Source of the DNA: Streptomyces montanisoli
Lineage (GTDB): Bacteria; Actinomycetota; Actinomycetes; Streptomycetales; Streptomycetaceae
Reading direction: 5' to 3'
NCBI RefSeq assembly: GCF_017813245.1
Contig: NZ_JAGIQL010000008.1
Span: forward strand, 20,325 to 84,324
DNA: 64,000 nt
How positions within the stretch are numbered: position 1 is the stretch's first letter; every line of letters begins with the position of its first letter. Under the pieces are notes generated by a model. The model ran no database searches and was not told the origin of the DNA. It was given only the letters and a program-made list of their open reading frames with translations. Position numbers and translations under genes: made by a program. Positions 49,593 through 58,192 of the stretch are shown here, in pieces.

Positions 49593-49627
49593 GAGTCGTG
49601 AGCGAACGGACAGACCGCGCACGACTC
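49593..49627. promoter_or_regulatory. Spaced dyad in the phosphoesterase leader
   Basis: GAGTCGTG and CACGACTC with 19 bases between, 19 bp upstream of ATG 49574. Either an operator or an RNA stem in the 5' leader. Confidence 0.4.
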
Positions 49628-49817
49628 TCTCGCTAACGGGCGTTGATGCGGGGGAAGTTGGGGGAATTCGTGATCAAGCAACGGCAAAATCGCGGGACGG
49701 ACGGGGCGGCGCCTTAAGTTTTCCGGGGCGGGTACGCCACCGTCGTCACTCCCGCCGCACCGGCACCACCCCGCCCGGTGACGGGAGGGACCGCGCGGTT
49801 GCCCGATACTGGAGGGC

Positions 49818-51269
49818 ATGGCTTACGACGATCTTCGCTCGCTGCTCAGGGCGCTGGAGCGCGAGGGCGACCTCAAGCGCGTGAAGGCAGAGGTCGACCC
49901 GTACCTGGAGGTCGGCGAGATCACCGACCGGGTCAACAAGGCCGGCGGACCCGCGCTGCTCTTCGAGAACGTGCGCGGCTCCGTCATGCCGCTGGCGATG
50001 AACGTGTACGGCACCGACCGGCGGCTGCTCAAGGCGCTCGGCCTCACCTCGTACGCGGAGATCAGCGAGAAGATCGGCGGCCTGCTCAAGCCCGAGCTGC
50101 CGCACGGGTTCGTCGGGGTGCGCGACGCGTTCGGCAAGCTGGGCTCGATGGTGCACGTGCCGCCGAAGAAGGTGAAGGAGGCACCCGTCCAGGAGGTCGT
50201 GCGCACCGGCGACGACGTCGACCTCGACGAGCTGCCCGCGCTGTTCACCTGGCCCGAGGACGGCGGCTCCTTCTTCAACCTGGGCCTCACCCACACGAAG
50301 GACCCCGAGACGGGCGTCCGCAACCTCGGCCTGTACCGCCTCCAGCGCCACGACCGCCGCACGATCGGCATGCACTGGCAGATCCACAAGGACAGCCGCA
50401 ACCACTACGCGGTGGCCGCGCGGCGCGGCGAACGCCTCCCGGTCGCCATCGCGTTCGGCTGCCCCCCGGCCGTGACGTACGCCTCGACGGCGCCGCTGCC
50501 CGGCGACATCGACGAGTACCTGTTCGCCGGGTTCGTGCAGGGCAGGCGGATCGAGATGGTGGACTGCAAGACGGTCCCGCTCCAGGTGCCGGCCGCGGCC
50601 GAGGTCGTCCTCGAAGGGTGGCTCGAGCCGGGCAGGGCCCTGCCCGAGGGCCCGTTCGGCGACCACACCGGCTTCTACACGCCGCAGGAGGACTTCCCGG
50701 CGCTGACGATCGACTGCGTGACCATGCGCAGGCGGCCGCTGCTCCAGTCGATCGTGGTGGGGCGGCCGCCGACGGAGGACGGCCCGCTCGGGCGCGCGAC
50801 CGAGCGGTTCTTCCTGCCCCTGCTCAAGATCATCGTGCCGGACATCGTCGACTACCACCTGCCGGAGGCGGGCGGCTTCCACAACTGCGCGATCGTGTCG
50901 ATCGACAAGAAGTACCCGAAGCACGCGCAGAAGGTGATGCACGCCGTCTGGGGCGCGCACATGATGTCGCTGACCAAGCTGATCGTCGTCGTGGACTCCG
51001 ACTGTGACGTGCACGACCTGCACGAGGTGGCGTGGCGCGCGCTCGGGAACACCGACTACGCGCGCGACCTGACGGTGGCCGAGGGGCCCGTCGACCACCT
51101 GGACCACGCCTCGTACCAGCAGTTCTGGGGCGGCAAGGCGGGCATCGACGCGACGAGGAAGCTGCCGGAGGAGGGGTACACGCGCGACGGCGGCTGGCCG
51201 CATATGGTCGTACCGGACGGGGAGACGGCGGCGCTGGTCGACCGCCGGTGGAAGGAGTACGGCCTGTGA
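49818..51269 (+). CDS. mqnL: UbiD-like decarboxylase MqnL, menaquinone synthesis
   Basis: 483 residues. UbiD family: AYDDLRSLLRALEREGDLKRVKAEVDPYLEVGEITDRVNKAGGPALLFENV at the start, NHYAVAARRGERLPVAIAFG, GPFGDHTGFYTPQEDFPALTIDCVTMRR and HAVWGAHMMSLTKLIVVVDSDCDVHDLHEVAWRALGN. It removes a carboxyl group from the prenylated 1,4-dihydroxy-6-naphthoate intermediate of the futalosine route, using the prenylated flavin made by MqnM. The stop overlaps the mqnP GTG. Assigned to Mqn rather than ubiquinone because actinomycetes make menaquinone and the neighbours are Mqn genes. Confidence 0.9.
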   Translation: MAYDDLRSLLRALEREGDLKRVKAEVDPYLEVGEITDRVNKAGGPALLFENVRGSVMPLAMNVYGTDRRLLKALGLTSYAEISEKIGGLLKPELPHGFVGVRDAFGKLGSMVHVPPKKVKEAPVQEVVRTGDDVDLDELPALFTWPEDGGSFFNLGLTHTKDPETGVRNLGLYRLQRHDRRTIGMHWQIHKDSRNHYAVAARRGERLPVAIAFGCPPAVTYASTAPLPGDIDEYLFAGFVQGRRIEMVDCKTVPLQVPAAAEVVLEGWLEPGRALPEGPFGDHTGFYTPQEDFPALTIDCVTMRRRPLLQSIVVGRPPTEDGPLGRATERFFLPLLKIIVPDIVDYHLPEAGGFHNCAIVSIDKKYPKHAQKVMHAVWGAHMMSLTKLIVVVDSDCDVHDLHEVAWRALGNTDYARDLTVAEGPVDHLDHASYQQFWGGKAGIDATRKLPEEGYTRDGGWPHMVVPDGETAALVDRRWKEYGL

Positions 51270-52189
51270 GTACGACGGCGGACGAGGCACTCGGCAGCCC
51301 GGGACCGGCCGAGCACGGCAGCAAGGTGAGGGCCTTCCTGCGGCTCGTCATGATCGAGCACTCGGTGTTCGCGCTGCCGTTCGCGTACATCGCCGCGCTG
51401 ACGGCGATGGAGCGCCTCGACGGCTCCGTGCACTGGTGGCGGCTGCTGCTCGTCACGGTCGCCATGGTCGGCATGCGGACGTTCGCCATGGCGTGCAACC
51501 GGATCATCGACCGCGAGATCGACGCGCGCAATCCGCGCACGGCCACGCGCGAGCTGGTGACGGGCGCGGTGTCGGTGCGCTCCGCGTGGACGGGCGCGAT
51601 CATCGCCCTGCTGGTGTTCCTCGCCGCGGCGGCGCTGCTCAACCCGCTCTGCCTGGCGCTCGCGTTGCCGGCCGCCGTGCCGATGGTGCTCTACCCGTAC
51701 GGGAAGCGGTTCACGTCGTTCCCGCACGCGATCCTCGGCGTCGCGCAGGCGATCGGCCCGATCGGCGCGTGGATCGCGGTCACCGGCTCGTGGTCGTGGG
51801 ACGCGGTGATCCTGGGCGTCGCGGTGGGCGTGTGGATCGGCGGCTTCGACCTGATCTTCGCCTGCCAGGACGTCCGCGCGGACCGCGCGCACGGCGTGAA
51901 GTCCGTGCCCGCCCGCTTCGGCATCCCGGCCGCGCTGCACGGCGCGCGCGCCGCGCACGTCGTCACCACGGGCCTGCTGGCCTGGTACGGCGTGGCGATC
52001 GGCGCGGGCGCGTTCTACTGGGTCGGCCTCGTGGTCGTCGCGGCGGCGTTCGTCTACGAGCACACGATCGTCCGCCCCCACGACCTGTCCCGCCTGAACA
52101 GGGCGTTCTTCCAGGTCAACGGCTTCATCGGCATCGCGCTCTTCGTCTTCGCGCTGCTGGACCTGATCGTCAGGGGCCTGCGGGGATGA
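51266..52189 (+). CDS. mqnP: UbiA-type prenyltransferase MqnP
   Basis: 307 residues from GTG 51266 (GTGA overlap with mqnL). Multi-helix membrane enzyme of the UbiA family: first Asp-rich motif AMACNRIIDREIDARNPRTATRELVTGAV, second DLIFACQDVRADRAHGVKSVPARFG. Attaches the polyprenyl chain to 1,4-dihydroxy-6-naphthoate in the futalosine pathway. The next gene (Uma2-like) starts inside its stop codon (ATGA). Confidence 0.92.
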   Translation: MSTTADEALGSPGPAEHGSKVRAFLRLVMIEHSVFALPFAYIAALTAMERLDGSVHWWRLLLVTVAMVGMRTFAMACNRIIDREIDARNPRTATRELVTGAVSVRSAWTGAIIALLVFLAAAALLNPLCLALALPAAVPMVLYPYGKRFTSFPHAILGVAQAIGPIGAWIAVTGSWSWDAVILGVAVGVWIGGFDLIFACQDVRADRAHGVKSVPARFGIPAALHGARAAHVVTTGLLAWYGVAIGAGAFYWVGLVVVAAAFVYEHTIVRPHDLSRLNRAFFQVNGFIGIALFVFALLDLIVRGLRG

Positions 52190-52749
52190 CCGAGCCGGGA
52201 CGTCTGCGCTCGCGGCTCGCCCAGTACGAAGACGCCCTTCCCGGCCACCGGGTCGAGCTCGTCGAGGCGAGCATCGTGGCGCACCGTGTCCGTCCACACC
52301 ACAACGCGACGATCCGGGGTGTGTGGAACGCCCTGAGGGCACAGCTGTCGGGAGACTGGGGCTTCACCTCGGACGTGGCCTTCGTCTTCGACGGGGAGAC
52401 CGAGCTGTGCCCCGACCTCGCGGTCATCCCGGACGCCGCCGTGGCCGAGAACCGCAGCGCCTACGACCCGGACCTCATCGAACTCGTCGTCGAGGTCGTG
52501 TCGCCGGGCAGCGTGCGGCGGGACTACGAGATCAAGCCGCGCCTGTACGCGGCCCGCGGCATCGCCAACTACCTGGTCTTCGACCCTTACCAGGCGCGCT
52601 GCGTGACGTTCTGGCACCCGACTGCCGACGGGTACCAGGGCCGGGACACGATCCCCTACGGCAAGGACGTCACCCTGGACAGCGGACTCGGCGCCCTCAC
52701 GATCGACACGTCCGAGCTGCCTCGCGACGCGGTGGCGCCGACAGACTGA
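52186..52749 (+). CDS. Uma2-family endonuclease-like protein in the mqn operon
   Basis: 187 residues from ATG 52186. PD-(D/E)xK-type fold of Uma2 (DUF820): HHNATIRGVWNALRAQL, the acidic pair ELCPDLAVIPDA and LIELVVEVVSPGSVRRDYEIKPRLYAARGIANYLVFDP, with PD...EV...K in order (Asp75-ish, Glu, Lys). Many Streptomyces genomes hold dozens of these; function is unknown in vivo. Overlaps mqnP by 4 bp, so it is co-translated with a housekeeping operon. This is a loose gene: no known role in quinone synthesis. Confidence 0.85.
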   Translation: MTEPGRLRSRLAQYEDALPGHRVELVEASIVAHRVRPHHNATIRGVWNALRAQLSGDWGFTSDVAFVFDGETELCPDLAVIPDAAVAENRSAYDPDLIELVVEVVSPGSVRRDYEIKPRLYAARGIANYLVFDPYQARCVTFWHPTADGYQGRDTIPYGKDVTLDSGLGALTIDTSELPRDAVAPTD

Positions 52750-52867
52750 GGATGAGCGAGCCGCCCGCCGCCTCGTCGGGGCCGGGCAACGCCCACAACG
52801 GCGCGCCCCGCGCGATGTGCCGGAAACGTCCGGCACCCGCCCCCGGTTCCTGCGCCGGGCGGCCGGA

Positions 52868-52873
52868 TAGGCT
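52868..52873 (+). promoter_or_regulatory. Candidate -10 box for a leaderless mqnM transcript
   Basis: TAGGCT, 7 bp before GTG 52881, followed by CACG. Gives a transcript starting at or beside the start codon. No clear -35 box. Confidence 0.4.
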
Positions 52874-52880
52874 CACGTCC

Positions 52881-53582
52881 GTGAGTTCGCCAGGGCAGCA
52901 CGCACCGCAGCTCCGCCGGCCCTGGGTCGTCGGGGTGTCAGGCGCGTCCGGCACGCCGTACACCGCCGCCGTGCTGCGCGGGCTGCTCGACGCGGGCGAG
53001 AGCGTCGACCTCGTCGTCAGCAGGGCCGCCCGCCTCACGCTCCTCGACGAGACCGGCATCTCCTTCCGCGACGCCCACTGGCGCGACGACCTCGCCGCCT
53101 GGCTCGCGCGGGGCGCCGACGGCACGCCGGACGCGTTCGGCGCCCCCGACCTGTCCGGCGTGCGGCACTGGGCGGCGGGCGACCTCGCCGCGGGACCGTC
53201 GTCCGGCTCCTACCGCGCCAAGGGCATGCTGATCGTGCCCGCGTCGACGGCCGCGGCCGCCGGCGTGGCGCTCGGGCTGTCCAAGGACCTGCTCCAGCGG
53301 GCGGCGAGCGTGACGCTCAAGGAGCGGCGGCCGCTCGTCGTCGCCGTGCGCGAGACGCCGCTGACCGGGCAGACGCTGCGTCACCTCGTCGCGCTCGACG
53401 GCCTCGGGGCCGTCGTACTGCCCGTGTCGCCGGGCTTCTACGCGGGCGCCACGCACATCCAGGACCTGGTCAACTTCGTCGCGGGCCGCGCGCTCGACGC
53501 GATCGGCGTGGAGCACGGCCTGTACCGCAGGTGGGAGGGGGAGCTGGGCGGCGGCTCCCGGCCCCCAGGAACGGGATCGTAG
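52881..53582 (+). CDS. mqnM: UbiX-like flavin prenyltransferase MqnM
   Basis: 233 residues from GTG 52881; an ATG at 52752 would add 43 residues of low-complexity sequence. Flavoprotein fold with WVVGVSGASGTPYTAAVLRGLL at the start, SYRAKGMLIVPASTAAAAGVALGLSKDLLQRAASVTLKERRPLVVAVRETPLT and VSPGFYAGATHIQDLVNFVAGRALDAIGV at the end. Makes the prenylated FMN cofactor for MqnL. An own promoter (TAGGCT) lies just before it, so it need not depend on the operon upstream. Confidence 0.92.
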   Translation: MSSPGQHAPQLRRPWVVGVSGASGTPYTAAVLRGLLDAGESVDLVVSRAARLTLLDETGISFRDAHWRDDLAAWLARGADGTPDAFGAPDLSGVRHWAAGDLAAGPSSGSYRAKGMLIVPASTAAAAGVALGLSKDLLQRAASVTLKERRPLVVAVRETPLTGQTLRHLVALDGLGAVVLPVSPGFYAGATHIQDLVNFVAGRALDAIGVEHGLYRRWEGELGGGSRPPGTGS

Positions 53583-53656
53583 GGCTGTCGGCCGTTCGGC
53601 CTTCGCTCTGCCTTGTAAACTTGCCGAATCGCTGAATGATGGAAGGCATCATCCAT

Positions 53657-54112
53657 ATGGACGCCGTGGACACGCAGCTCATCCAGGCACTCAGGGAGAA
53701 CGGCAGAGCCTCGTACGCCGAGCTCGGCAGGCTCGTCGGGCTCTCGGGGCCCAGCGTCACCGACCGGATCAACCGCCTGGAGTCCGCGGGCGTCATCACC
53801 GGCTACCGCGCCACCGTGGACTCCGCCTCGCTCGGCCTCGGCGTGGTCGCCCTCATCGGCATCTCGCTGTCGGACGCCGCGGACCACGAGGACGTCGCGC
53901 ACCGGCTGCGCGACCTGGGCGAGATCGAGGACTGCTGGTTCATCGCGGGCGACGACTCGTTCATGCTCAAGGTCCGCGCCTCCGACGTGGACAGCCTGGA
54001 GCGCACCATCCGCCGCCTGAGCGGCACGGTGGGCGTGTCGAGGACGCGGACGACCGTCGTCCTGTCCACCAAGTGGGAGAACAGGGTCGGCCGTATCCCC
54101 GAGGACGACTGA
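53657..54112 (+). CDS. Lrp/AsnC-family regulator
   Basis: 151 residues from ATG 53657 (GGAAGG 10 bases upstream; ATG 53636 is also in frame). HTH: AVDTQLIQALRENGRASYAELGRLVGLSGPSVTDRINRLESAGVI; RAM ligand-binding domain: VVALIGISLSDAADHEDVAHRLRDLGEIEDCWFIAGDDSFMLKVRASDVDSLERTIRRL. Likely binds an amino acid and regulates nearby genes or mqnM/mqnE; there is no direct evidence for the target. A double-stem hairpin terminates it. Confidence 0.92.
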   Translation: MDAVDTQLIQALRENGRASYAELGRLVGLSGPSVTDRINRLESAGVITGYRATVDSASLGLGVVALIGISLSDAADHEDVAHRLRDLGEIEDCWFIAGDDSFMLKVRASDVDSLERTIRRLSGTVGVSRTRTTVVLSTKWENRVGRIPEDD

Positions 54113-54136
54113 CCGACCGGCCGACCGACCGGTGGC

Positions 54137-54176
54137 CTCCTCGCCGCACGACCCCGCGACGGGGGGTCGCGAGGAG
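54137..54176 (+). terminator. Two-tier hairpin after the Lrp gene
   Basis: CTCCTCG (54137-54143) pairs with CGAGGAG (54170-54176), and inside it GACCCC (54150-54155) with GGGGTC (54163-54168). Stands between lrp and mqnE, probably ending the upstream transcript. Confidence 0.6.
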
Positions 54177-54249
54177 TGTCAGTACGGGGGCGTAACCTCA
54201 AAAAGGCCCACGAACGGGCCGAACGATCAGCCACAAGGGAGGCGTCTCT

Positions 54250-55413
54250 ATGGACGCGGGGCTCAAGCGTGAGCTGGAGCAGAAGGTCCGAGACGGCGAG
54301 CGGCTGTCCCGCGAGGACGGCGTCGCGCTGTACGAGTCGGACGACCTCGCCTGGCTCGGCGGCCTCGCCCACGAGGTGCGCACGCGCAAGGCGGGTGACG
54401 CGGTGTACTTCAACGTCAACCGCCACCTGAACATGACGAACGTGTGCACGGCGTCGTGCGCGTACTGCTCGTTCCAGCGCAAGCCGGGCGAGAAGGACGC
54501 GTACACGATGCGCATCGAGGAGGCCGTGCGCCTGGCCAAGGCCATGGAGGGCGACAACCTCACCGAGCTGCACATCGTCAACGGCCTGCACCCGTCGCTG
54601 CCGTGGCGCTACTACCCGCGCTCCCTGAAGGCGCTGAAGGAAGCGCTGCCCCAGGTGTCCCTGAAGGCGTTCACCGCCACGGAGATCCACCACTTCGAGA
54701 CGATCTCCGGCATGTCGGCCTCCGAGATCCTCGACGAGCTGATCGACGCCGGCCTCGAGTCGCTGACCGGCGGCGGCGCCGAGATCTTCGACTGGGAGGT
54801 CAGGCAGCACATCGTGGACCACCGCACCCACTGGGAGGACTGGTCCCGCATCCACCGCCTCGCGCACGAGAAGGGCCTCAAGACCCCGTGCACGATGCTG
54901 TACGGGCACATCGAGGAGCCCAGGCACCGGGTGGACCACGTGCTGCGCCTGCGCGAACTGCAGGACGAGACGGGCGGGTTCCAGGTCTTCATCCCGCTGC
55001 GCTACCAGCACGACTTCGTGGACATGAAGGACGGCAAGGTGCGCAACCGCCTCCAGGCGCGCACCACGATGGCGACGGGCGCGGAGGCGCTGAAGACGTT
55101 CGCGGTGTCGCGGCTGCTGTTCGACAACGTCCCGCACGTCAAGGTGTTCTGGGTCATGCACGGCCTGCAGACGACCCAGCTCGCGCTGCAGCACGGCGCG
55201 GACGACATGGACGGCTCGGTCGTCGAGTACAAGATCACGCACGACGCGGACAACTACGGCACGCCGAACAAGATGTCCCGCGAGGATCTGCTCGACCTGA
55301 TCCGCGACGCGGGCTTCCGCCCCGTCGAGCGCAACACCCGGTACGAGACGGTGCGCGAGTACCCCGGCGCCGACGCGGACCGCCGCGAGTCGCCGCAGCC
55401 GATGCGGGTCTGA
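54250..55413 (+). CDS. mqnE: Aminodeoxyfutalosine synthase MqnE (radical SAM)
   Basis: 387 residues. Radical-SAM cluster motif NMTNVCTASCAYCSFQ (Cys66, Cys70, Cys73). Family features HLNMTNVCTASC and LKAFTATEIHHFETISGMSASEILDELIDAGLESLTGGGAEIFDWEVRQHI, LRYQHDFVDM. Joins 3-[(1-carboxyvinyl)oxy]benzoate (from MqnA) to SAM to give aminodeoxyfutalosine, the first committed step with MqnA. -10-like TAACCT (54193-54198) and GGGAGG before ATG 54250. The stop codon falls in a four-copy 11-bp repeat. Confidence 0.95.
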   Translation: MDAGLKRELEQKVRDGERLSREDGVALYESDDLAWLGGLAHEVRTRKAGDAVYFNVNRHLNMTNVCTASCAYCSFQRKPGEKDAYTMRIEEAVRLAKAMEGDNLTELHIVNGLHPSLPWRYYPRSLKALKEALPQVSLKAFTATEIHHFETISGMSASEILDELIDAGLESLTGGGAEIFDWEVRQHIVDHRTHWEDWSRIHRLAHEKGLKTPCTMLYGHIEEPRHRVDHVLRLRELQDETGGFQVFIPLRYQHDFVDMKDGKVRNRLQARTTMATGAEALKTFAVSRLLFDNVPHVKVFWVMHGLQTTQLALQHGADDMDGSVVEYKITHDADNYGTPNKMSREDLLDLIRDAGFRPVERNTRYETVREYPGADADRRESPQPMRV

Positions 55414-55447
55414 CGCGGGTCTGACGCGGGTCTGACGCGGGTCTGAC
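55404..55447 (+). repeat. Four 11-bp tandem copies over the mqnE stop codon
   Basis: GCGGGTCTGAC repeated exactly four times. The stop codon of mqnE (TGA 55411-55413) is in the first copy; as 11 is not a multiple of 3, the later TGAs close the other two reading frames. Confidence 0.9.
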
Positions 55448-55478
55448 GAGTACAAGTGCGAGTGCGAGGCATGACGGT

Positions 55479-56021
55479 ATGACGCTGACGTTCACGCTCG
55501 ACCCGAGCTTCGAGGGGGAGCACGGCCGCGCCCTGCGCGACGGCCTGCTCGCCCTCTGGGCCGACGTGTCGAACGCGGGCGGCGCGGTCGGCTTCGTACC
55601 GCCGGTCACGCCCGAGGACATCCGGCCCGAGCTGGTCAAGCACCTGGCCGCGATGGCCGAGGGCCGCACGCGCCTGCTGGTGGGCCACGACGAGAGCGGC
55701 GCGGTAGCCGCCGGCGCGTTCCTCACGGCCAACACCCACCGGCTGATGCGCCACTGGATCTGGGCGTACACGGTGATGGTGCACCCCAGGCACCAGGGCA
55801 AGGGGCACGGCAGGGCGCTGATGGCCGCGGCGGCCGACGCGGCCCGCGGCTTCGACGGCATCGAGGCGATACGGCTGACGTGCCGCGGCGGCACGGGCGC
55901 CGACCGCTTCTACGAGGCCTGCGGCTACAAGGAGGTCGGGCGGGTGCCCGGCGCCATCCGGGTGGCCGACGGCGACGACAGGGACGACGTCTTCATGCTG
56001 CTCCCGCTGGGAGCGGCCTGA
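55479..56021 (+). CDS. GNAT-family N-acetyltransferase
   Basis: 180 residues. Acetyl-CoA motif HWIWAYTVMVHPRHQGKGHGRALMAAAADAARGFDGIEAIRLTC (V-x-P-x-x-Q-G-K-G-x-G), then GADRFYEACGYKEVGRVPGAI. Substrate unknown; it follows mqnE by 66 bp on the same strand and could share its transcript. Confidence 0.9.
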   Translation: MTLTFTLDPSFEGEHGRALRDGLLALWADVSNAGGAVGFVPPVTPEDIRPELVKHLAAMAEGRTRLLVGHDESGAVAAGAFLTANTHRLMRHWIWAYTVMVHPRHQGKGHGRALMAAAADAARGFDGIEAIRLTCRGGTGADRFYEACGYKEVGRVPGAIRVADGDDRDDVFMLLPLGAA

Positions 56022-56071
56022 GTCCCTCGTGTTTCACTGGAAGCACCAGCCCGGAAGAGAGAAGGCACGCA

Positions 56072-56371
56072 GTGATCCGGCAGCCAGGAGTGACAGCCCG
56101 CTACACGATGGCGCGTATCGCCATCTTCCTCGGATGCATGGTCGTGATCGCGGCCCTGGTCAGGGTCGGTCTGCTGCCTCGGGGCATCGGAGGCTCGAAC
56201 CCCATCTGGGTGGTGCTGCTCGCGCTCGTGGTGTCCGCGCCCATCAGCTTCGTCGTGCTGCGCAAGCAGCGTGACGAGATGTCGTTCAAGCTGTCGGGCC
56301 GGCTGGATCGGACCCGCGCGAAGGTGGGCGCCAAGATCGAGGCGAACCGCGCGCAGGAGGACGGGGAGTAG
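56072..56371 (+). CDS. DUF4229 small membrane protein
   Basis: 99 residues from GTG 56072 (GGAAGAGAGAAGG upstream). Two helices: ARIAIFLGCMVVIAALVRVGLL and NPIWVVLLALVVSAPISFVVL, then a charged tail RKQRDEMSFKLSGRLDRTRAKVGAKIEANRAQEDGE, as in DUF4229 proteins, which occur near mqn genes in Streptomyces. Function unknown. Confidence 0.85.
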   Translation: MIRQPGVTARYTMARIAIFLGCMVVIAALVRVGLLPRGIGGSNPIWVVLLALVVSAPISFVVLRKQRDEMSFKLSGRLDRTRAKVGAKIEANRAQEDGE

Positions 56372-56417
56372 AACCCCGCCGGAGCGCCGCCGTGTGATCC
56401 GTCCCACAGGTACTGCC

Positions 56418-56453
56418 GCCTCCGTTTCCCCAACTGCTGTGGGGAGCGGGGGC
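56418..56453 (+). terminator. Hairpin after the DUF4229 gene
   Basis: Stem GCCTCCG..TCCCC pairing with GGGGA..CGGGGGC with one bulge; followed by GTTGT. Plausible terminator. Confidence 0.5.
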
Positions 56454-56487
56454 GTTGTCATGCCCTGCGCCAACTTGGCTGAAAGAA

Positions 56488-56510
56488 TGGCTTTGAGTAT
56501 CTCAAAGCCA
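56488..56510. promoter_or_regulatory. Perfect dyad upstream of the symporter gene
   Basis: TGGCTTTGAG, TAT, CTCAAAGCCA: perfect 10-bp arms in an AT-richer stretch, 294 bp before the symporter start. Size fits a GntR/IclR/TetR operator. No T-run, so not a typical terminator. Confidence 0.5.
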
Positions 56511-56803
56511 CCGTGTTAACTGGCGGGCATGAAGAGATCCGTGCGCCTTGAACATGACATGAGCATCCCGCTCGTGTCGCGTCGGCATGTCGATCTCTGC
56601 CGCTGCATGTCCGCGGTCTGTTGCCGTTCGGTCTGAACCACCGTCCGGCCCCGCGCCCGCACAGCGGCTCCCTCCGCGCCCCCTCCCGCCAACGCCATCG
56701 GCCCGTCACCTCACGGGCCCCGGCCTCGCGGGTCCGAGCGCGCTCCCTTGTGCGTGGCTGCCGGCCCCACCCTTCCCATCCACGCCACGTCAGGAGTGCG
56801 TTC

Positions 56804-58147
56804 GTGTCCGCGAACACCACCGCCGGTTCCGCCGGCCCCGCAGGACCCCGGAGCCGGTCCATACCCAAGGTCCCGTTCTGGGCGCAGATCGTCGCGGGTC
56901 TCGTCCTCGGGGCCCTGCTCGGCTGGCTCGCCCGCAGCCAGGACATCAGCTGGCTCACCACCACGCTCGACAAGGTCGGCAGCCTCTTCGTGCAGCTGCT
57001 GAAGCTTGCCGTCGGGCCGCTCGTCTTCTTCGCGATCCTGGTGTCGATCACCAACCTCCGCAAGGTCAACAACGCGGCCAGGCTCGCCACCCGCACCCTG
57101 CTCTGGTTCATGGCCATGTCCTTGATCGCCGTGGCCATCGGCCTCGCGATCGGCCTGATCACCAACCCCGGCGCGGGCACCGACCTCACGCCGAAGGACG
57201 GCAAGCTGCCGGAGCACTCCGGCTCCTGGATCGACTTCCTGACCGGCATCATCCCCACGGACGTCATCACGCCGTTCAGCGAACTCAACGTCCTGCAGAT
57301 CGTGTTCATGGCGGCCGTCGCCGGCATCGCCGTCCTGAAGCTCGGCGAGCGCGCCAAGCCGGTCCTCACCCTCAGCGAGACCGTGCTCGAACTGCTGCAG
57401 AAGGCGCTGTGGTGGGTCATCAGGCTCGCCCCGCTCGGCACCGTCGGGCTGATCGGCTACGCCATCTCCGACTACGGCTGGAACCTCATCGGCAAGTACG
57501 CCACGTTCACCGCGGACGTCTACGTGGGCTGCGCGCTGGTGCTCTTCGGCGTCTACCCGCTGCTGCTCGCCACGGTCGCCAAGGTCAACCCGCTCCAGTT
57601 CTTCAAGGGCGCCTGGCCGGCCATCCAGCTCGCGTTCGTCTCCCGCTCGTCCGTGGGCACCATGCCCGTGACGCAGAGGTCGGCCGAGCGTCTCGGCGTG
57701 CCCAAGACGTACACGTCGTTCGCCGTGCCGTTCGGCTCGACGACGAAGATGGACGGCTGCGCCTCGATCTACCCGGCGATCGCGGCGATCTTCGTGGCGC
57801 AGATCTTCAACGTGCACCTCGGCGTGCAGGACTACATCCTCATCGCGTTCGTCTCCGTCATCGGCTCCGCCGCGACGGCCGGGCTCACCGGCGCGACGGT
57901 CATGCTGACGCTCACCCTGTCGACGCTCGGACTGCCCCTTGAGGGCGTCGGGCTGCTGCTGGCGATCGACCCGATCCTGGACATGATGCGCACGGCCACC
58001 AACGTGGCCGGGCAGATCGTCGCCCCGATCATCGTCGCCTCCCGCGAGAACATCCTGGACCGCGAGGCGTTCGACGCGGCGACGGCGTCGCCGATCGACG
58101 AGGCCGACGAGGTGAGCCGCGAGAAGGAGCTCCAGGTCGCGGCCTGA
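56804..58147 (+). CDS. Dicarboxylate/amino acid:cation symporter (DAACS)
   Basis: 447 residues from GTG 56804 (AGGAG 7 bases upstream). FWAQIVAGLVLGALLGWLA at the start, HP1 serine-rich loop FVSRSSVGTMPVTQRSAERLGV, family signature FAVPFGSTTKMDGCASIYPAIAAIFVAQIF and IDPILDMMRTATNVAGQIVAPIIVA. Imports C4-dicarboxylates, glutamate or aspartate with H+ or Na+. A nearby dyad (56488-56510) may be its operator; a strong hairpin ends the gene. Confidence 0.92.
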   Translation: MSANTTAGSAGPAGPRSRSIPKVPFWAQIVAGLVLGALLGWLARSQDISWLTTTLDKVGSLFVQLLKLAVGPLVFFAILVSITNLRKVNNAARLATRTLLWFMAMSLIAVAIGLAIGLITNPGAGTDLTPKDGKLPEHSGSWIDFLTGIIPTDVITPFSELNVLQIVFMAAVAGIAVLKLGERAKPVLTLSETVLELLQKALWWVIRLAPLGTVGLIGYAISDYGWNLIGKYATFTADVYVGCALVLFGVYPLLLATVAKVNPLQFFKGAWPAIQLAFVSRSSVGTMPVTQRSAERLGVPKTYTSFAVPFGSTTKMDGCASIYPAIAAIFVAQIFNVHLGVQDYILIAFVSVIGSAATAGLTGATVMLTLTLSTLGLPLEGVGLLLAIDPILDMMRTATNVAGQIVAPIIVASRENILDREAFDAATASPIDEADEVSREKELQVAA

Positions 58148-58192
58148 CACTCAGGGCACCCGGCCACGCCTCCGTACCTCGGCCCACACCTT

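Larger units (their letters stand above)
56372..56803 (+). other. Intergenic region with a hairpin and a dyad, no gene seen
   Basis: Contains the terminator-like hairpin 56418-56453 and the dyad 56488-56510, then about 290 bp before the symporter gene. The last 150 bp are rich in CCCC runs and have no protein-like frame. Confidence 0.5.
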
